In this document: positions 14,267 to 24,469 of the stretch, in pieces
Layout of the letters: each line of letters begins with the position of its first letter
How positions within the stretch are numbered: the stretch's first letter is position 1
Assembly (NCBI GenBank): GCA_018524725.1
Contig: JAEUWP010000206.1
Location: forward strand, 1-47,461
Length of the DNA stretch: 47,461 nucleotides
Origin: Podaxis mareebaensis
Taxonomy: Eukaryota; Basidiomycota; Agaricomycetes; Agaricales; Agaricaceae
Direction: 5' to 3'
Made by a program: the position numbers and the translations under genes
The notes under the pieces: generated by a model
Told to the model about the DNA's origin: nothing
Database searches by the model: none
The model's input: only the letters and a program-made list of their open reading frames with translations

Positions 14267-15400
14267 ATGGGTAGCTTGTACATTCGACCGTCAGTCCTTG
14301 TTTTTCTGCCTGGCAGCCAAGAGCTTCAAGTACTGACAGTATGTCACTTAACGATTGTACCTTTCCAGTGCTATTGCCAGCCAAATTGTTCCACAGGCCC
14401 TTGAATACTTCGACCAATCGTTCCACTCGGAGGTCTTGAAAGGTCAAATCCCCCAAAGTAAGGTCGCCGTAAAAAAGGCGAAACAACGTGATCATGCTCA
14501 AGGCATCGGAACGCCACAAGTACGATCTTGCCAACACCCTTTATATTCATAACCATTGCTGAATGTTTATAGCTTGAACATGCTATGAAGCAGTGGGAAA
14601 GGGCCACCCATTCAAACGTCCTGCGGTTCCTCGGTCTTTGGAAGAGTCCACTTAGCCCTTTCCCAGTGCTCGTTACTTCGTTCCTCGAGTGGAATATAAT
14701 TGATTATGTTTCCGCAATGCCAGGTGCCAACAAATATAGCCTGGTATGTTGTGATCTCTTTATCTAGTACACTTCTTTATGCTCATGCCCCCTAACGATC
14801 CATTATCAGATCTTTCCTATTGCTCTTGCACTGGAGCACATGCACCAGCAGAACCCTCCCGTTCTCCACGGAAACATAAAGGGCGTAAGTGCTGTATTAG
14901 TTTACTTCATACCAATTCCTCATATAATGAAGTCCAATATCCTGGTCGATCGGACTGAGAAGGCTTACCTCACCGATATCGGAATCTACAAGGCGCTGTC
15001 TAATCCAGACCAAGTTGATCCCGAAGTCCGTTGGAAAGCACCAGAGATAGTACTGGATAACAAGCCACACAGCACCGCGTGTGACGTCTGGAGCTTTGCG
15101 ATGACGATATTAGAGGTCCTACTTCCTAACTAAAACCCTTTCTGGCCTTACAGCTTATATTCTTTCATGTAGGTTTACACTCAGGAACGACCATTCTGCG
15201 ACATACCCCTTGAAGCATCAATTGTCGTTCAAATGAAAAAGGTCCAAATAGTACCACGTCGACCCCCAAATGCCATTCCCGATGAAAGACTTTGGCGGCT
15301 ACTCCAACAATGCTGGAGTTATTCGCCCTCCGAGAGACCTGGGATGTCCAAGGTCGTTTCCCAACTTCGTAATCTGAGGGGACAGGCCTGGGTGCGTTAG
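14267..15400 (+). CDS. TKL-like pseudokinase gene 2A (HGN catalytic loop)
   Basis: Model: 14267-14289, 14369-14519, 14573-14743, 14810-14884, 14933-15115, 15173-15400; 276 aa, in frame throughout. Elements in order: short N-terminus, beta3 Lys (KVAVKKAKQ), candidate alpha-C Glu (AMKQWERATHSNVLRFLG), catalytic loop PPVLHGNIKG-SNILVD, YLTDIGIYKAL, RWKAPEIVL, CDVWSFAMTILE, PFCDIPLEAS, and C-lobe LLQQCWSYSPSERPGMSKVV. The C-lobe signature (CW-x5-RP) and NVLRFLG are typical of tyrosine-kinase-like families that are expanded in agaricomycetes. The catalytic Asp of HRD is replaced by Asn, and DFG is DIG. Lys and the DIG Asp are kept, so nucleotide binding is possible but phosphotransfer is doubtful. 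At 276 aa it is a bare kinase domain with a shortened N-lobe. It is paralogous to kinase 1, with intron positions shared from the alpha-C exon onward. Confidence 0.8.
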
Positions 15401-16244
15401 TATAAGCAAGGCATATTATGAATGAGGTAGATTTCCTCCAGCTTCAATACCGGGGTTTATGTAATCTAGATACCCAAATATACCTTCTTTGTTATCCAAA
15501 TCGAGACCCGTGTTAGTGTTGGCTCCTCAGGACTGGAAAGGAGCAAACGACAGCTCAAACGTGTACTTGGACCTATAAATAGGCGGACCACTTGAAGAAT
15601 TTGCTATCACCAAAGGCATCCAGAAAAGGAAAGAAAGCTTTGATGCTTCCTACCTATCGAATTTGAGGGCAGCTTTCTTTGGCCCGTGTTCTTAGAAATG
15701 TGGGGTGGGTGCTTCCAGGATATAACTCAGGCTGTAGTTGGACGTTCACCAAATGTTAGAAACCTTTGGAATTGCCGGGACTGAGCTCAGCCTAAGGTGC
15801 CCGATCCCTGGTGTCAAGCTTATCCCCTGGTTCTCTATCAGGAGACCGAACACCTGTGGCAGTGAAAATGTGCCAGTATCGTGTCGTGGCTAGGCGCTTT
15901 CCGTGCATAGAACTTCACAAAGACTTCTCGGCGAGGACCCCAGACTAGCGGGCGTATGTGGCTGTTGCATCCAGAGGTTTTGGATGCACTTAATGAATTT
16001 ATGATCCGGCTTGCCTAGATATCGCGGAAAGAATGATTTGGGGGTGTTGTCAAGAATAATGTTTATTGTCGAGATGAATCGCTTCCAGGTGAACTAGCCG
16101 CATCCGAGGGTGCGGGCAGGCAGGGAAATCCAACCGAGGTCTCGTGTGTGGTAGATGACGACATGTGGCTACTGGTTAAGCGCCGGTGCAGGCTGTCATG
16201 CGACTCCGCCCGGCCAGTCGTTCGAAACCCCAGCAAGTCCACTC
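15401..16244. other. No gene seen; 3' flank of kinase 2A
   Basis: No credible ORF is present. The stretch is partly alignable to 22836-23497. It ends at the 3' end of the truncated minus-strand gene fragment. Confidence 0.5.
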
Positions 16245-16390
16245 CTACTTGCTCGTCTCATCTCCCCTCGCTTTCCTAAAAACAACCGACAAGGCCTTGA
16301 CATTCTCCACAACCTCCGGCCACGCAGTCCGATGTAGTACCACACTCGCCTCCGTCGACCCCTTAGGCTCCCCCAAAAACGTTGCATGTA
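16245..16390 (-). pseudogene. Truncated 3' exon of the small minus-strand gene
   Basis: On the minus strand the sequence encodes HATFLGEPKGSTEASVVLHR, then TAWPEVVENVKALSVVFRKA, RGDETSK and a stop. This is near-identical to the last exon of the intact gene at 23498-24107. Homology stops at the duplication junction (16391), so the start and first exon are missing. The reading frame now continues upstream into antisense synthetase sequence, giving a 64-codon chimeric ORF (16245-16439). Confidence 0.85.
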
Positions 16391-16391
16391 T

Positions 16392-16764
16392 GAGGTTCGA
16401 AGAGCAGGTAGAATCGACCATATACGTGTTTCTGCGCATGTGTACTGACCACCGTATCCAATAGGTGAGGCAAAAGGAACAAGGTGACGACGAGGCTCAG
16501 GGCATCGACGAGACCTTTATCGATGCTCTTGAACATGCTCTGCCGCCAACTGGTGGCTGGGGTATCGGTATCTATCGTCTGGTTATGTTCTTGACAGACT
16601 CAATGAGTAATTTCTTCCCTTCTGCTTTTTATCGCGCCCACTGATTTGTGATATTTTAGACATCAAGGCGGTGTTGTTGTTCCCTGCTATGAAGCCTATT
16701 GAGAACCCACCACCCCCTCCTGCTGTTCCCGACGGTCATCCTCTTCCACCATCAGGCCAGATCT
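16392..16764 (+). pseudogene. 3' fragment of lysyl-tRNA synthetase
   Basis: The fragment starts inside exon 6 (RFEEQ) and repeats exons 7 and 8 with their introns to the stop codon. It has no start and no upstream exons. Replacements relative to the intact gene hit the catalytic core: the motif 3 Asp is Tyr (GIGIYRL instead of GIGIDRL) and NIKEVLLF has become NIKAVLLF, consistent with lost constraint. Confidence 0.9.
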
Positions 16765-18607
16765 AAGTATGTTAACTTACACCTCATAGAGATGATAATT
16801 GCTTTGCTCGGTCAGTAACGCTGGATGTATATCCCGTATCGAAAAATTAAGCTTCTGCGTCTAACTCAACCTAAGTTCACTCGGAACGGGGAAGTTGGAG
16901 TCTGCTGTCAACCCTTTGGGCTCAACACCAGCTCTCTGGGCTCAACACCAGCTTCCTGAGTTTGAAACGAGGTCAAACATGAGGACGCATCAGTGCCAAA
17001 ACTATCCAAGTCTTTAAGTTACGAACTACCTTGGAGGGGAAACGACCCGGTGTTGCTGCTGGTAATGAAATCACCTTAAGCTCCGCCGTCTTTCTTTGGG
17101 GTTTAGAGCGGCCCCCAGGTACGTAGGATTAGCATCTATCATCGCAACAAGCCGGTCCCGCGGGTCTATTTTTTGCTTGATAGTTATAAGGAGCAAGGAC
17201 GTCACCACTAAAACCCAACATGGAAAGATTAGCAAAAGAATGAGGCCCAACATGCCTGTGTTCATACTTAGTTTATGGGCTCCGCCGGCCCAGAAATGAA
17301 ATGAGACATCGAAGAATGGAGGTCTTTCAGGCGGCTCCATTCTGTGTTTTAGATTTGATCCACGTTGCATTAAGTTTCGGAGCGCAGGTGATAGAGCATC
17401 GTCCAGGTATCTACCATCAGCACATCGCGTCCGTTCATATGCTACACGGAAACCAGATAAAACGGAAGGTTGAGAAGCATTCTATACAGCTACCGCAAAG
17501 AATGTGTATATTCTATCTCTCTAACAGTTTACTCTAAATTGCTTAACAAACGTCGAGGATGTTCCCGACGAGGAGTGGACAAAATAGTAATGAATCAAGA
17601 TAAATGCCGTTGAAGGGGCGGTAAGAACCAAAAGACTACCGTACGCTTTCGGCCCACCGGGTGTGCAGAGTTTAGTTTGCACTGCAAACTACCTTCCGTG
17701 GCCGTCCTACGTCATGATGCTTCGTTGCGAAGATGTGGCCAAGTTGTCAGGGGTTATTACCGTTATTCGCACATCTTGCACAAATATGGACTCATGGGCG
17801 CATGTTAGATTAGTGAATGTGCCTGTAGAGTAGAGCGGCAACAGAAGGCAAATACCCTTCTTACTGGCCTGAGATTACTATCTTATTGTATTACTTCTGA
17901 TATTAAACTTTTTTACCACATCATGATCAACCCTGACAAAGAGAACGGGGTGACCTCGGTGGTCGGGGAGCGGCGCAAGATCATATGGATGTCAGCGTGA
18001 ATGAAGCCCGTGGCCCATATCCCCATGAGGTAGAATCTTGCCATATACATACATGGGTGTCGGAATTGGGCCAGCACGCATGTAGGATGGTGGGCGGGAT
18101 GGAAATCCCGAGATTCTTGTCACTGGAAGCTCCATATGGGGACTCAAGAGTTTCGTTACCTACGAAAGATTGTCCTTGTGTTTTCCCATTTTCCTCATCG
18201 CGTCGTACCCCATACCTCGGTTCCGGAAAGCAGTGCTTAAAAATAGATGTAATGAAGCAATCAATGATAGCACTTTATGTGTTCAGATAACAAGTGCATG
18301 TCATACCAATACAGGGGGTGCGTTGAGTCAAGGCAAGGAAGGTGGATTAAATGATGGAAGCCGATAAGAGTGCATGCTAACGTTAATATATCTGGAACAC
18401 TTTTGCATTATTGACGTAGGCCACAAAAGCCTCGAAACGGAGGCGTACTCCGGCACAGCCGGGGGTTCCAAGGCCTCTAAATGAAATGGCGATGGATGCA
18501 ACGCTTGACATGATCCTACCTGAGGGATAGAAGAGGTATATAAGGAGAGAACTTTATCATTTCCCCTCCTTTTCTACCAAGAACTTGAAGAGCAGTGTGA
18601 TCGAACC
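16765..18607. other. Non-coding stretch upstream of kinase 1B
   Basis: Counterpart of 9529-11254, diverged by substitutions and indels, with no credible gene. A TATA box (TATATAAGG, 18537-18545) precedes kinase 1B. Confidence 0.55.
18537..18545 (+). promoter_or_regulatory. TATA box of kinase 1B
   Basis: TATATAAGG lies 63-71 bp before the ATG at 18608 and is conserved with the 1A promoter. Confidence 0.6.
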
Positions 18608-19683
18608 ATGTGTAAACCGTCGCGTGCCCGTTCGCCACTGTCCGCCTCCTACCACCTTCCCCTCCATGCAACTGGGCAGCTTTCTAATCAAGAGCTCCGG
18701 TGGTTTGGCATGTCGCCTCATTCAGATGTCGCCAGGGCACGACTCGATCAGTATTACGTCTCTGTGAAGCGGTTTAGGTCCCACGGAGATTTCAATAATG
18801 ACAAAGTAGGCTGACTAGCGGTTACCTCAACGCCATTACTCTTTTAACAAATGTTTGCAGCTTGGACATGCATTGCGGAAGTGGAGAGAAGTGGCCTCTC
18901 ATCCCAATATCCAGCACTTTATAGGTCTCCTGGATAATACACAAGGAGTCCTTCCAATGCTTGTCGTCGTACATTTAAATTGGAACTTAATGGAATACCT
19001 CAACATACTACCACAGGCCGATAAATATGTTGTGGTGCGTCGTCTATGTTTTGTTAAGTTCACTTATTGTGATCATCAACAACAGGCCTACTGTGTCGCC
19101 TCTGCGCTGGAATATATGCATTGTCAAGACCCTCCCGTCCTTCACGGAAATGTGAGAGCAGTAAGCGTTTATATTGTTTGACCTGCCCTACCAAGGTCTC
19201 AACCTACAATAGTCTAACGTCTTGATCGACGACAACGGTGGTGTTTATCTTTCCGACATCGGGATCCACGAGGCGATATATAGTAAAGATCGACCCAGGT
19301 ACGGGATACGTTGGAGGGCACCAGAAAAGGTCCTCCATGGCGGACCTCATACCACCGCTTGTGATGTCTGGGGTTTTGCGATGACAGTTCTGGAGGTTCG
19401 GCGTTAATCCATTGGTTCCAGTGCCTGTTAATTCAGTGTGAAATTACAGATGTATGCTAGAGCTCACCCATTCGAGAATTATCCTCACGAAGCGACTGTT
19501 GTCCTTGCAATGGGGCAAGGAGAGATACCACGTCGTCCGCAGAACAGCACACAACTTGACGATGGTCTCTGGGTAATGCTCACACACTGCTGGAATTATT
19601 CGCCACCTCAGAGGCCGACAATGTCAACGATATTGCCCTGGATACGTTTACTGAAGGAGATCAATCGGGTGGTCAACCAGTGA
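18608..19683 (+). CDS. TKL-like pseudokinase gene 1B (intact copy, HGN catalytic loop)
   Basis: Model: 18608-18805, 18861-19034, 19086-19160, 19213-19395, 19450-19683; 287 aa, all joins in frame. Kinase elements: YVSVKRFR (beta3 Lys), LRKWREVASHPNIQHFIGLL (candidate alpha-C Glu and following strand), CVASALEYMHCQDPPVLHGN, SNVLIDDNGGVYLSDIGIHE, RWRAPEKVL, CDVWGFAMTVLE, HPFENYPHEATVVLAMGQ and LTHCWNYSPPQRPTM. The N-terminal ~50 residues are Ser/Pro/His-rich with no glycine loop. The HRD Asp is Asn, as in the three other copies. Unlike 1A, exon 5 is open to its stop. The intron 19035-19085 is 51 nt and also open, so retention would add 17 residues. A regulatory (scaffold) role is inference. Confidence 0.8.
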
Positions 19684-20294
19684 CACGGACAGAAGCCATA
19701 AAAGTTCGCTCAAGCTCCTTCAACCAAAACAATAGTATAAAGCCAACCGATATGACAGCCTGGCAAGGAGGAAGTCTCGTTCCGTGCCCTTATATTGCTT
19801 TAACACCTGTTCGATCTGTAGACTCAGCTCCTACCACTTGTAATAGACTCGCTTTCATTGCCAGGCGGAGGCACTACGAGAGAAAAATAGACTCCGGCAT
19901 CCATGGAGCCTTTGATTGACAGGATGCCCATAGATTACTGCGGGACTTCCCAGCCGTTCCTCCGTGTGCAAGGTGGTTCCACAACTTGTCGTTTCATGAA
20001 CCCTGCGTCCCGTAAGGCCCATATGTCAGCGTAGCTTTACCAACTAAGTTGGTAGGGAACCCCTTGATTTTCCTGGGCCAGCATTCCATAGAATTGACAT
20101 AGATCAATGACTGTTGTTTTATCGCCTATCAAAAATTTAAGCGCGGAAACTTCAAAGTTAGAACTCCTGATCTCATTGGCAATTTGATGACTGGAGGCAA
20201 ACCGAGGTTGCCTCCGAACCATTATTGTACTTAGACTTGAATCACCCAGCTGTCTCGCCCCGCAACACACCAAATGGGCACCGGTCGCTGTCTA

Positions 20295-20365
20295 TTTTGG
20301 AATCAAGAGTAGCTATTACCTTATGGTGAAACGGGGCGATACCCGTCGACCAGGACCACAAGCCA
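20295..20365 (+). pseudogene. Kinase exon relic, unit B copy
   Basis: Matches the relic at 12860-12935 (AAGAGTAGCT, GGGGCGATACCCGTCGACCA) and, more distantly, kinase 1 exon 5. No open frame remains. Confidence 0.5.
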
Positions 20366-21278
20366 ATGTTGGTCCTCAGTGGGCGTCAGTCTCTGTCTGG
20401 GCAGCACTTGACTGAGCACTCGGTTATAGATGCCATCCTATTTCTAACTTTACACTAGTTCCATGCGTTGGAGAAACTACTTGTGAAGCCTTGAAAGATC
20501 TTGATCTTCTCAGGGGGTGGAGTGGGCTGTTTAATGGCCATGGCCTGACATGCCGCCGAAGAAACCCGCTGTAGGCCGGTGCACAAATTCTTTCTTCTCG
20601 GCACCCTTACTCTGGGAAAGCGGTGTCAATGGCTGGCATACGCTGATAGCGTTACCACTTGCGCCCTTAAGTGAAAGCCTCATGCCCATGAAGTATTCGT
20701 GAGTAGGCTCTGGGTCCCGTCCTAATGAGTTTTACCTCAGTTGACCCAGATGAAAGCAGACAGATCTTGATGGCTATTCGAGTTCCGCCGCTATTCAGAG
20801 TGTCGAGGCGTGAGGATGTGGTTGATTGGGACCTTACATCATTTCGAGAAGTTTGATTTAGCACTGGGCACACCGCCAGTCCCCCCTCATTGCGGTAGGT
20901 CGGAACCCTGCCCCCTCGTATTGTTGTCTACGTTTCCTTGGTCGTCTCCCCTCGTCTGCACACACCCATTAGCACTTTAGACGAGCTAGCGGAACACTAC
21001 ATTATACATGGAACATTGGCATCTCTCATATAGCCCTCTGGGGTTTGGCACGATGCGAGCTCTGCCACGTGTGGGTTGGGTGCTCAGTTCCAGAGAGCAA
21101 CTCTAAGAAATAACAGCAACTACAGCCAAGTTTGTTTCACATGCGACGCTCGTTTATGAGCCAGTGTTGACGCTATCAATAATGCTATTTTTTATGCGCA
21201 TCTTGCTGTTCACTGCTCATCGCTGGGGCTTAGACGCCGGACGTGTATAAAACTACCTGAAACATTCCTTCTCAGACG

Positions 21279-21443
21279 ATGCTTTTTGATTCTCTTCAAC
21301 TGTTGTTTGTTGAGCAAGCTCTTATAGAAAGGTATGCTCGCCGTGACCCTTCTCATTTCCAGTAGACGACATTGATACACCTGGTATGTCCACTGTTCAT
21401 TCGCCGCTGCTTTTGCTCCAGATATTATGATCCATCTTCGTAA
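21279..21443 (+). other. Tiny two-exon ORF, unit B copy (24 aa)
   Basis: Exons 21279-21331 and 21422-21443 read MLFDSLQLLFVEQALIERYY then DPSS and a stop. The frame and splice ends match the copy at 13837-14004. Confidence 0.25.
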
Positions 21444-21650
21444 CTGCGCAGCGTCCTGTTTCACCAGTCAAGAGCATCTGATACGCACTACCCCTGGGGT
21501 TAGTTGTAATGGAAGCCAAATCGACAAGGCGGCAACACAAAATCCCGGCACCGATAATTAGCTATTTGCATATGCTCATATGTTACTGTCAAGTCGTTGG
21601 CATGATTGATGTTGAATTCACGGCGCATAGCTATGACTCCCGTAGCACCT

Positions 21651-21656
21651 TATAAA
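21651..21656 (+). promoter_or_regulatory. TATA box of kinase 2B
   Basis: TATAAA lies 57 bp before the ATG at 21708, matching the element before kinase 2A. Confidence 0.5.
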
Positions 21657-21707
21657 CTGTCCCCTCCAATCTCCTCAGATTTCCCCAAGCCCAAGCAGCG
21701 CATGACA

Positions 21708-22835
21708 ATGGGTAGCCTGTACACTCGACTGTCAGTCTCTCTTTTTTTCCCCTGGTATTCAAGAGGTTCAATTGCTGACAGCGTGCCACTTAACAACTGT
21801 ACCTTTTCGTCATTGATATTGCCAGCCAAATCGTTCCAGGGGCCCTTGAATACTTCGGTGGATCATCCCACTCGGAGGTCTTGAAAGGCCAAACCTCCCA
21901 AGGCAACATTGCCGTCAAAAAGGTGATACCGTGTAGCCATTCTCAACACATTGGAACACCGCAAGTACGATCTTCCGACACCCTTTATGTTCATGAGTGT
22001 CGCTGAATGTTTATAGCTTGAACGCATGATGAAGCAGTGGGAAAGGGCTACCCCACATGCAAATGTTCTGCGGTTCCATGGTCTTTGGAATGGTCCACTT
22101 AGCCCCTTCCCTATGCTCGTTACTCCATTCCACGAAGACATAATGGATTATGTCCGTGTAATGCCAAATGCCAATAAATACGACCTGGTACGTTGTGGTC
22201 TTCCTACCCAGCACGCTGCTTCAACCTGACGGTACATTATAAGGTCTCTCCTGTCGCTAGTGCACTAGCGTACATGCACACGCGGAACCCTCCCATTCTC
22301 CACGGAAACATAAAAGGCGTACGTGCTACGTTGGTTTGTTTCATGCCAACTCCTCACATAATGAAGTCCAATATCCTTGTCGATCAGACTGGGAAGGTTT
22401 ATCTCTCCGATATCGGAGTTTACAAGGCTCTGTCCATGCCGGACCAGTCAGACCGCGAAGTCCGTTGGAAGGCACCAGAGATGGTACTGGAAAACAAGCC
22501 GCACAGCACCGCATGCGACGTCTGGAGCTTTGCAATGACCGTATTAGAGGTTCTATTCCCTAACTAAAATCCTTTTCTTGCCTTATAGCTTACATTCTTT
22601 CGTGTAGGTTTACACTCAGAAACACCCATTCTACGACATACCCCACGAAGCATCAATTCCCCTTGCCATGAGAGGGGGGCAAATACCGCAGCGACCTTCA
22701 AAAGCCATTATTCCCGACGAAGGTCTTTGGCGGCTACTCCAGCAGTGTTGGAGCTACTCGCCCCCCGAAAGACCTGAGATGTCCAAGGTCGTCTCCCAGC
22801 TTTGTGCTCTGAAGGGACAGACCCGGGTACGTTAG
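21708..22835 (+). CDS. TKL-like pseudokinase gene 2B (HGN catalytic loop)
   Basis: Model: 21708-21730, 21826-21964, 22017-22187, 22244-22318, 22367-22549, 22608-22835; 272 aa in frame. The elements match 2A: NIAVKK (beta3 Lys), MMKQWERATPHANVLRFHGL, PPILHGNIKG-SNILVD, YLSDIGVYKAL, RWKAPEMVL, CDVWSFAMTVLE, HPFYDIPHEAS and LLQQCWSYSPPERPEMSKVV. The acceptor used by 2A for exon 2 (CTTTCCAG) is mutated here (CTTTTCGT). The next AG downstream (21824-21825) restores the frame with four residues lost. An alternative ATG at 21702 is in frame. The catalytic Asp is Asn, as in all paralogues. Confidence 0.75.
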
Positions 22836-23497
22836 CACAAGCAACACTTACTACGAATGAGGTAGATTTTCGATACCCCGACGTATATGCCCTAGATACT
22901 CAAACTGAATCTTTTCTATTATCCGAAGCTTAACGCTTGACATTGTCTCCTTAAGCTCGAAAGCGGAAAGTGCCGGCTCGAACATAGACTGGTCCTGTAA
23001 ATAGGCGAACCTCTTGAAGAATTGGCTATTCTCAGGGGCACACAGGAAGAAAGAACGGGTTTGCTGCTCATGATACCTCTGGTCCGTTGAGAATGTAGGG
23101 GCAATGTCAGAGAGGTTTCGGATGTACGAACCTGCCCAATTGTTTCCTGCGCCGTTGAAACAGGGGTTTATATGGTGTGTTTATGGGCATGTATGATTGT
23201 TGCATCCGAGGCTGTGGATACTTCAATCATGCATTTAAAATAGATATCGCGAAAGAACGATTTAGGGTGCTGTCAAAGAATGGGGAAGGATAACCATTGT
23301 TGCCGGCATGAATCGCTTCCAAGGTGAGCTAGCCAAATCAGAGGGTCCAACGCAGGCGAACAGGAAATCCGAAACGTGGTCTGGTATGTCGTAGCTGAAC
23401 AGTGGCCGATGACAAGCGACTATCTAGTGGCCATTATTAAAGCGTCTGTCACGTGACACGGCCCAATCAGTCGTCCGAATCCCCAGCAAGCTCACTC
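22836..23497. other. No gene seen; 3' flanks of kinase 2B and of the minus-strand small gene
   Basis: No credible ORF; partly alignable to 15401-16244. Confidence 0.5.
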
Positions 23498-24107
23498 CTA
23501 CTTGCTCGTCTCATCTCCCCTCGCTTTCCTAAAAACGACCGACAAGGCCTTGACATTCTCTACAACCTCCGGCCACGCAGTCCGATGTAATATCACACTC
23601 GCCTCCGTCGACCCCCTAGGCTCCCTCAAAAACGTCGCATGTATCTCCATCGTTGGCGGGATCACTCGTATCTTCTCGCCATTGGCCGTTCCGTTCGCTG
23701 GAACCTTGAGTTTGTCGTCTTCGGATTCAAATATCGATCTGAACAGGGTTTCTGCTTCCTGTAAATCAGGGTATCAACAGTCCGTCGGTATACAAACATA
23801 AGAGATATCAGAGGATAACACGCACACCATAGCTCATACTCGCCAAACTCTGTCTTCCAAACGCCATGCTCTGACTACTCCAGAACCCGGTCCTACTCAC
23901 GCGTATTTGTGGAGGCGTATACAAGGACCGGAAGTACTCTTGGATGCCGTTGAACAACTGTGATATTTCGGATTTTCCTGGTATGTTGGGTTGAGCGGAT
24001 CTGGCGGACTGCGATGATGCGGGTTGCTGAGGGGCTTGTGTGTGGTGACACATGCAGTGGCATGCCGTGGTGTGATGGTAATTCGCTTGTGACCCAGGAG
24101 CAGACAT
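23498..24107 (-). CDS. Small conserved hypothetical protein (intact copy)
   Basis: Model: complement of 23901-24107 and 23498-23758; 155 aa. I do not recognise the family. The N-terminus is His/Cys-rich (HHTTACHCMCHHTQ), followed by a Gln/Ser-rich stretch. Then come a probable helix (ISQLFNGIQEYFRSLYTPP, continuing into EAETLFRSIFESEDDKLKV after the intron) and a compact C-terminus (MEIHATFLREPRGSTEASVI, TAWPEVVENVKALSVVF). The intron is 142 nt, long for this window, so an unrecognised extra exon is possible. The right breakpoint of the tandem duplication lies inside its last exon (at 23644), which gives an independent truncated copy at 16245-16390. Confidence 0.6.
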
Positions 24108-24469
24108 GGTGGGAGCGAGAAGACAAGTTATAAACAGTGCTGCAATTCCCCTGTGAAATCAAGCTCAAGCGCTTATTGATAGTCCGCAGCAACTCCGTTC
24201 ATCCATAAAGTGGTATATTGTATTAACCTTTAACATATTGCATTACTATTCGAGTGGGGAGACAGAAAACAAAGGAAATCAATATCGCGGGAAAATAATG
24301 ATAAGGAAGAAAGGAAAAACTACAATCCTTGAGGAAGAGATTCGAGGAAGAGGTAATCAGGTCATACAAACATGAACACGCCACAAGTAGAGTCGAGGGA
24401 AAATGCACCCAAAATATTGTAACAGGAGAACAAAAGATATAGTCCCGGGTCCGTGTGCATACACGCGCA
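24108..24469. other. Short intergenic gap
   Basis: This gap lies between two minus-strand genes. It holds the 5' flank of the small gene and the 3' UTR of the Ser/Pro-rich gene. No other feature was recognised. Confidence 0.5.

Larger units (their letters stand above)
19684..21707. other. Intergenic stretch of unit B between kinases 1B and 2B
   Basis: Counterpart of 12330-14266. It contains the kinase exon relic (about 20295-20365) and the tiny two-exon ORF (21279-21443). Otherwise no gene was recognised. Confidence 0.55.
16392..23644 (+). repeat. Tandem duplication, right unit (B, ~7.25 kb)
   Basis: Direct-repeat partner of 9154-16391. The junction at 16391/16392 joins CGTTGCATGTAT (small minus-strand gene) to GAGGTTCGAAGAGCAGG (synthetase exon 6), with at most one shared base (T). 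The unit runs to 23644, where the intact minus-strand gene continues beyond the duplicated segment. Confidence 0.92.

Noticed and set aside
16392..16764. Second lysyl-tRNA synthetase gene
   Set aside because: Only the last exons are present, with no start and with substitutions in motif 3; it is a duplication fragment.
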